A DNA stretch of 64,000 nucleotides from Melitaea cinxia (Eukaryota; Arthropoda; Insecta; Lepidoptera; Nymphalidae), in NCBI RefSeq assembly GCF_905220565.1, contig NC_059398.1, positions 9,013,177-9,077,176 of the forward strand. The letters are read 5' to 3'. The notes under the pieces are model-generated. The model was not told the origin of the DNA. It did no database searches and was given only the letters and a program-made list of their open reading frames with translations. The position numbers were made by a program, and so were the translations under genes. Positions 60,140-64,000 of this stretch are shown one piece after another (positions within the stretch are counted from its first letter, which is position 1; each line of letters starts with the position of its first letter).

Positions 60140-61130
60140 TCTATAAAATATATAATATATATAAAATCATTAGGCCATTGATTCATCACGAAATATCAAA
60201 AATCGCTGAACGCATAAAGATGAATTTGACAGGATGATAGTTTGCAGTTAGTAGAAGTACGCTAACAACGGATTTTACAATAGTGCCGGGGTCTAAAGGC
60301 CTTTTACAATTTTGTATGAAAGTTTTTAATTTTTTATGCTACAAGCTTGAAATTTGTCAGGAAGATAGATAATAAGCGTCTACTATGAACTAATTTTGCG
60401 ACAGGGCCGTATTAAGACGGTCTAAGGGTTCTCGAAAGACTTTATAAAAGTTCCTAATTTTTATGCTACCAACTTGAAAATTTGGATACAGGGATAGTTT
60501 ATTTTTAGAAAACGTCCCTTACGAATAGATTTTATAAAAGGACTGAATTAAGGTGGTCTAAGGGCTAGAGAAAGTTTGTATGATAAACCTTAATTTGTTG
60601 TGCTAAAAGCTTGAAATTTAGATGCAATAAAGATGTCTTAGTGCTGTCGAAAGATTTTTACAAAAGTCCTAATTTATTTATGTTACATTCACGAATTTTG
60701 GCAGAGAGATAGTTCATAGTTAGTAGAAGTCCTCTAAGAACGGATCTTGCGACTAGGGCCGCATTAATAAGTTCTAAGGGCTGTTAAAAATTTTTCTAAG
60801 AGTTCTTAATTTTTGAGATATGACTTAAAATTTGACAAAGAGGTATTTAATAAACAGGATTGCACTAAAGAGATCTAAGGGCTTTCGAACATTTTATAAA
60901 ATACTTTAGTTTTTGTGCTACAAGCTTAAAACTAGGCAGAAACGTTGTAAATAGTAGAAGTCCAATAAAAGCGAATTTCGTGACAGAGCCGCAAGTTTAA
61001 GGGCTCTGAAACATTTTATAAAAGTCCTTAATTTATTATGCTACAAACTGAAATTTGACTCAGATGTAGTTTATAGTTAGTAAAATGCCGCCAAGAACGG
61101 TTTTTTAGATAGGACCAGATTAATATAGAA
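60140..61130 (+). mobile_element. decayed Helitron-like element with about 120-bp tandem units
   Basis: Begins A|TCTATAAAATATATAATATA at 60140, then ATTCATCACGAAATATC, an echo of the 282-bp units of the other Helitrons. Variants of GCTACAAGCTTGAAATTTG recur about seven times to 61040, at spacings of roughly 80-135 bp. No intact CTAG end is visible before the SINE at 61147. Confidence 0.55.
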
Positions 61131-61146
61131 AAAACAGGCCAGATTG

Positions 61147-61351
61147 ACTAGCCCGTTGGCGCAGTTTGTAGTGACCCTGCTTTCTGCTCCGGTGGTTGTG
61201 GGTTCGATTCCCACCCCGAGTCTGGGTGTAATATATTTATTTATTTATATACGTATTATTTATAAGTATGTTTATCGAAAAAATAAATAAATAAGTTGCT
61301 TACTTTAGAAACAGACGACAGTGTGTGTATTGTGTAGATATTAAAAAAAAA
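61147..61351 (+). mobile_element. tRNA-derived SINE, ACTAGCCC family, second copy
   Basis: CTAGCCCGTTGGCGCAGTTT, the B-box GGGTTCGATTCCC (about 61200) and GAGTCTGGGTGTAAT match the 27654-27887 copy. The tail is A-rich after GTGTGTGTATTG. The body is shorter. Confidence 0.72.
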
Positions 61352-61712
61352 TATAATTAAAAAAACATGACTCATTTTGTCCTAATTCATACCGAAACCG
61401 ACTCGTCGGGAAGACTCAGACTAGAGTAAGTAGAAGAAGTAGTAAATAATGATAAGAAGAAAATAAAGAAACAAAAAATAACATACGAACGACAGCTGGA
61501 TAGAAAATACACGAATTAGGTATTTAGTTTTATTCTTGTATTCAGTTCATGCAGTATTAAATAACGACGGCCTAACTTGTTGTAAATACATACATACTTT
61601 ATTAAAACTTTTTGCTCATAAAGCAAAGCAAAAAACAAACCGTGTGTGATACAAGTTGCAATTATAATATATACAAGAGCGTATATCGTAATTAATTTTA
61701 ATTATTAACTAA

Positions 61713-61873
61713 CTAGCAGCCCGGACGGACTTCGTTCTGTCAAAAGTTGATAGTATTTTTTTTATATATATATAAACCTTTCGTTGGTGTAACATACAAA
61801 AAATAAATTAGCCGAATTGGTCGAGTTATTCTCGAGTTATGCGCTTAGTAACATTCGTTTTTATTTATATAGA
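61713..61873 (-). mobile_element. short Helitron, GAACGAAGTC family, reverse copy
   Basis: CTAG at 61713-61716 is followed by CAGCCCGGACGGACTTCGTT; the minus-strand TCTATATAAATAAAAACG start is at 61873. Sister of 59182-59365. Confidence 0.6.
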
Positions 61874-61894
61874 TACCGTTGTATTATATACACT

Positions 61895-61980
61895 GCTTTG
61901 GTGTAGGCGAAGTATAATCGCCTAAACACCAGCGTTCGCGGTTCCGATTCGCGCTCGGAATAAACATTGGTATTTATATA
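61895..61980 (+). mobile_element. SINE head fragment
   Basis: CGCCTAAACACCAGCGTTCG and CGGTTCCGATTCGCGCTCGG resemble the B-box part of the tRNA-derived SINE head, followed by ATTGGTATTTATATAAAA. It is not an intact tRNA. Confidence 0.45.
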
Positions 61981-61994
61981 AAAAATTGTTACAT

Positions 61995-62500
61995 TTTTTT
62001 TTTTTTTTTTTTTTGTTTTTAATATATCTGCCCATCAGTGAGACTTTCTGAGATAACGAGAATATAACACTGGGCTAGATATCATAGATGAGCCAAGTTT
62101 GAAAAATAGTAATACATAGCTTCCACTTTTTAAAAAGAAGGAAAAAATAAAAAGTCTGCGATATCGTAACAAATACTATTGCAGGTATATTACTTACATA
62201 CGAGTATATCAACTTGACTTATCATCTCCCCGCGTAGCAACCCAACTTTTAATAGACCTTATCTTTAAAATCATCTACAATTATTAAGGTAGGTCATAAC
62301 AGATACATTTTGCGCAAGAATCTGGAGCAGTCCTTCTCGCAGGGAAATATCTCCGCCTTACAGGACATCATAGCACATTAATACGTTTCTTAAGTAGTGC
62401 TGTTTGTGTGTTCTGTGGTGTTAAGTCAGAACTCTCTAGGAAGGATCTGGGGTAGAGTCGGAAACAACCCGTTGAAGGTGAGGTTAAACTGTACACTCCC
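61995..62500. repeat. poly-T tract and decayed copy of the palindrome-arm repeat
   Basis: A T run of about 22 bases lies near 61993-62014. At 62320-62490 the order TGGAGCAGTCCTTC, GCCTTACAGGACATCATAGC, TAAGTAGTGCTGTTTGTGTG and GGGGTAGAGTCGGAAACAAC parallels the outer part of the inverted-repeat arms (36020-36190, 38595-38815) with many changes. Confidence 0.5.
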
Positions 62501-62984
62501 ATATGTATACGACTTCATTTTCATTAATTTATTTAATATCTTTCTGTGTAATAGACCTCTTTTACTATAAACAAAAGAAAAACCTTATTCTTCTTCATAC
62601 GCTTAATTAGCCGCGACATGGGTAAAGATGACACTGGAATACTGAACATGGTTTAAAAATTCAAACCCGGCACATCTATGCTATAAGGCAATCGCTAAAT
62701 TGACAATGGTAGCTGGGATTTTATCGCGATCGTCGGTATACCGCTACGATGGGCTACGATCTATGCATTCTATCTACTAAATGAAATCAGGTCTTTTGAC
62801 AATTAATTTTAAAAAACATAACTACCCAATGTGTTGATGTCGAAGCTACTCGTAGTATTTAAATATTAATATTTTATGTTGATACATCCAACTTATTGAC
62901 AATCTAAAGAATCGTTTACGGATTAAACTCGTAAAAATATTTACATATATTGAACTAAAAATCTCCCCCACTTTTTTGATATTA
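62501..62984. other. non-coding sequence, nothing recognised
   Basis: No convincing gene or classified repeat. Confidence 0.45.
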
Positions 62985-63478
62985 CTAGCTGACCCCGCAA
63001 ATGTTGTTTTGCAATATATGTTATTAACCCTCTTAATCCCCCACCCCCCTTATAACTTAAGGGTATGAAAAAAAGATTTTGGCCGATTCTCAGACTTACC
63101 CGATATGCACACAAAATTTTATAAAAATCGGTCCAGCCGTTTCGGAGGAGTATGGTAACTAGCATTGTGACACGAGAATTTTAAATACCTAATACTATTT
63201 AACGAGCAATTCTTGCATATATATATAATCTGAATTTCGGAAACGGCTCCAAAGATTTTCATGAAATTTAGTAGGCAGGGGAAATCGGGGGCGGTAAATT
63301 GATATAGCTAGGATTCATTTTTAGAAAATGTCGTTTTATCCCTGTTTTTAGGCAATGAAAAAATGGCTAATATCGTTAGAATACGAAAGTAAATTTCGCA
63401 ATCGTCAATAAAGTTGTAATAAGCTCAGGTGAGAAATCGAACGAGAAGACCACGGTTCAAATCCCCAGATCGTTTTTT
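62985..63478. mobile_element. Helitron-like fragments
   Basis: CTAG at 62985-62988 opens a minus-oriented fragment with CCCCACCCCCCTTATAAC and AATCGGTCCAGCCGTTTCG, ending near 63180. From about 63195 a + oriented fragment has GGAAACGGCTCCAAAGATTT and CATGAAATTTAGTAGGCAGG, then ACGGTTCAAATCCCCAGATC, which includes a B-box-like motif. These are common lepidopteran interspersed sequences; exact ends are unclear. Confidence 0.5.
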
Positions 63479-63486
63479 TCCTTTTT

Positions 63487-64000
63487 TAACCGACTTCCAA
63501 AAAGGAGGAGGTTCTCAATTCGACTGTATTTTTTTTTTATATGTATGTTACATCAGAACTTTTGACCGTGTGGACCGATTTTGACAAATGTTTTTTTAAT
63601 CGAAAGGTGGTGTGTGCCAATTGGTCCCATTTAAATTTATTTGAGATCTAACAACTTCTTTTCGAGTTATATCTAATAATGCGTTTTTACTTGACGCTTT
63701 TTTGTTGGAAAGAAGATATTCCTAGTTTAGTACCATGATAAGGAAACCAGGATCTGATGATAGGATCCCAGAGAAATCAAGGGAAACTCTTGAAAATCCG
63801 CAATAACTTTTTACTGGGTGTACCGATTTTGATAATTGTTAATTTAATCAAAAGCTGATGTTTATCATGTGGTCACATATAAATTTTATTGAGATCTGAT
63901 TACTACTTTTTGAGTAATCTTTGATAACGCGTAGTTACTTGACTATTTTTTCGTCGATCTACGTTGTATTACTCGTCGATGTAATTGAAGTCGGTTTTTT
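63487..64000 (-). repeat. AACCGACTTC-ended repeat, two-unit form, at window edge
   Basis: Starts AACCGACTTCCAAAAAGGAG on the + strand and ends TAATTGAAGTCGGTTTTTT at the window edge, so the terminal inverted repeats are directly visible. It has two related halves separated by GATCTGATGATAGGATCCCA, and is the reverse-oriented relative of 55246-55695. Confidence 0.78.

Overview
The window looks like a piece of a lepidopteran (butterfly or moth) nuclear genome. It is strongly AT-rich, its clear gene has short exons with GT-AG introns, and it is crowded with the kinds of repeats found in Lepidoptera: tRNA-derived SINEs, non-autonomous Helitrons inserted at A|T and ending in CTAG, a jockey-like LINE, and an interspersed family with AACCGACTTC ends. 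Species cannot be fixed from the sequence alone.

One gene is certain. It lies on the + strand at 3753-16829 and has six coding exons, including one of 8,200 bp. It encodes a secreted protein of about 2,964 residues: a signal peptide, four von Willebrand factor C (VWC) domains, a cysteine-rich tandem-repeat block, a very long Thr/Ser/Glu-rich mucin-like region with one RGD tripeptide, a fifth VWC domain and a C-terminal half VWC domain ending in a basic tail. This is the architecture of insect tenectin (tnc), an extracellular integrin ligand of epithelia. Its upstream flank (1-3738) holds a 53-codon small ORF and a GC-rich hairpin patch. Intron 1 (3.35 kb) carries two repeats, and the probable 3' UTR runs to about 18.17 kb.

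From 18 kb to 33 kb the sequence is mostly AT-rich with scattered repeats. It also holds a possible minus-strand signal-peptide exon (18652-18822) and a GC-rich exon-like island on the + strand (29672-29920). From 33.5 to 38.8 kb there is a transposon complex: clusters of a TGATCAGGA motif, a dead 5'-truncated LINE (33967-35890, minus) and a nearly perfect inverted repeat with 1.3-kb arms and a 145-bp centre.

From 39 to 64 kb there is little coding potential. It holds a perfect CTCF-type core motif (46122-46135), two tail-to-tail Helitrons built of 282-bp tandem units (49391-51592 and 52025-53662), a possible 3'-terminal exon with polyadenylation signals (56168-56390), a G-quadruplex-capable patch, and many SINE, Helitron and palindromic repeats. 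The exon-like pieces at 29.7 kb and 56.2 kb could belong to one long-intron gene, but this is inference. No prokaryotic features, CRISPR arrays, rRNA genes or intact tRNA genes were seen.
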